Positions 23,364 to 23,908 of a DNA stretch of 23,908 bases are shown piece by piece; the first letter of the stretch is position 1; the number at the start of each line of letters is the position of its first letter. The position numbers and the translations under genes are program-made. Source of the stretch: an uncultured Kineothrix sp. (GTDB taxonomy: Bacteria > Bacillota > Clostridia > Lachnospirales > Lachnospiraceae). The stretch spans positions 1 through 23,908 of the forward strand of contig CAJUMD010000047.1 of assembly GCA_910587275.1 (NCBI GenBank). Direction: 5' to 3'. The notes below the pieces were generated by a model. The model made no database searches. It was given only the letters and a program-made list of their open reading frames with translations, and was not told the origin of the DNA.

Positions 23364-23908
23364 ATGATAGATATATATTATGTAGAAGATGATAAAATGA
23401 TATCCCAGGCAGTTAAAGAGTTTCTTGAGCAGCGGGGTTACAGGGTTTCGGTTTTTCCTACGGTTACTGGCGCAAAAGAGGCATTGCTCCGCATGCGCCC
23501 GGCGATTGTTTTGGTGGATTGGAATATGCCGGATAGGAATGGAAATCTGCTTGTACAGTGGATTCGCTCAAAATGGAAGGAACTGCCTGTTATTTTTCTT
23601 ACGGTCCGCGGAGATTCCTGTGATATTGTTTCCGGCTTTGAGAACGGTGCAGATGATTATGTTGTAAAACCATTTGAACTGGATGTTTTGCTTTTGCGTA
23701 TCAAGGCCCTGCTGCGGAGGACAGGGGATGTCTCAAAACAATACCTGTCTTGTGGCTCCATATCCCTTGACATGAAAAAAATGTCGGTTCATTACGGTGC
23801 GGAGGAAATCCGTTTAAGCCCTTCAGAATATCAGTTGCTTTTATATCTGTTGCAGAACAAAGGAAAAACGGTCACAAGGAGAACATTATTGGAAGAAATT
23901 TGGGACAG
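23364..23908 (+). CDS. OmpR/PhoB-family response regulator, 3' truncated by the window end
   Basis: Starts at ATG 23364 behind AGGAAAG and stays open to the last base, giving 181 codons. The receiver domain (1-118) has the acidic pocket EDD (8-10), phospho-acceptor Asp52 in LVDWNMPD, Thr80 and Lys102 in VKPFE. After a linker, ISLDMKKMSVHYGAEEIRLS and SEYQLLLYLLQNKGKTVTR begin the winged-helix DNA-binding domain. About 40 residues should be missing beyond the window. The cognate histidine kinase is expected downstream. Together with the CPBP gene it may form a surface-stress or peptide-response locus. Confidence 0.93.
   Translation, partial: MIDIYYVEDDKMISQAVKEFLEQRGYRVSVFPTVTGAKEALLRMRPAIVLVDWNMPDRNGNLLVQWIRSKWKELPVIFLTVRGDSCDIVSGFENGADDYVVKPFELDVLLLRIKALLRRTGDVSKQYLSCGSISLDMKKMSVHYGAEEIRLSPSEYQLLLYLLQNKGKTVTRRTLLEEIWD

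Overview
The window looks like a chromosome segment of a Gram-positive gut anaerobe of the Clostridia, most likely a Lachnospiraceae-type organism. This is an inference from gene content: AAA-ATPase-like/PDDEXK_9 protein, GH125 and GH130 mannose enzymes, DUF6485-type Cys-rich protein, ParB-like proteins beside a large serine recombinase, strong AGGAGG-type ribosome sites, and extended -10 (TGnTATAAT) promoters. No rRNA, tRNA or CRISPR array was seen.

Region 1 (about 170-8825, + strand) is the most unusual part. It reads as one operon behind an extended -10 promoter: a STAS anti-sigma-antagonist-like protein; a single-module nonribosomal peptide synthetase with the order C-A-T-R (reductive release, so an acylated amino-aldehyde or alcohol type product is expected); a membrane-anchored SpoIIE-type PP2C phosphatase; a DAACS-type symporter carrying a soluble N-terminal domain that resembles a degenerate RsbW/GHKL anti-sigma kinase; and a cyclic-nucleotide-binding-fold protein with no DNA-binding domain. 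STAS, phosphatase and kinase-like parts are those of a partner-switching module, here sitting with a peptide-aldehyde synthetase and a transporter rather than with a sigma factor. I propose a signal-controlled metabolite synthesis and transport system.

Region 2 (8826-10960, +) holds a small Cys-rich protein, a 26-codon scar of a MIF-type tautomerase, purine-rich low-complexity DNA, an orphan sugar-type solute-binding lipoprotein, and a large imperfect palindrome of about 130 nt that may be a structured RNA or a miniature dispersed element.

Region 3 (10923-16006) starts with a well-promoted AbrB-type gene cut after its N-terminal half, followed by a minus-strand cassette: XRE regulator, large serine recombinase, a small protein homologous to the recombinase C-terminal domain, and two different ParB-like proteins. 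It looks like a compact mobile or formerly mobile cassette without transfer genes.

Region 4 (16007-20660, +) has an AAA-ATPase-like/PDDEXK protein and a mannose module: GH125 exo-alpha-1,6-mannosidase and GH130 beta-mannoside phosphorylase, with the C-terminal scar of a lost gene (possibly a transporter solute-binding protein) between them. Together they would trim and phosphorolyse mannose-containing glycans.

Region 5 (20670-23908) has a convergent type Ic aspartate aminotransferase (-), a probable dispersed repeat lying between two coding fragments, a CPBP intramembrane protease, and an OmpR-type response regulator that runs off the window end.
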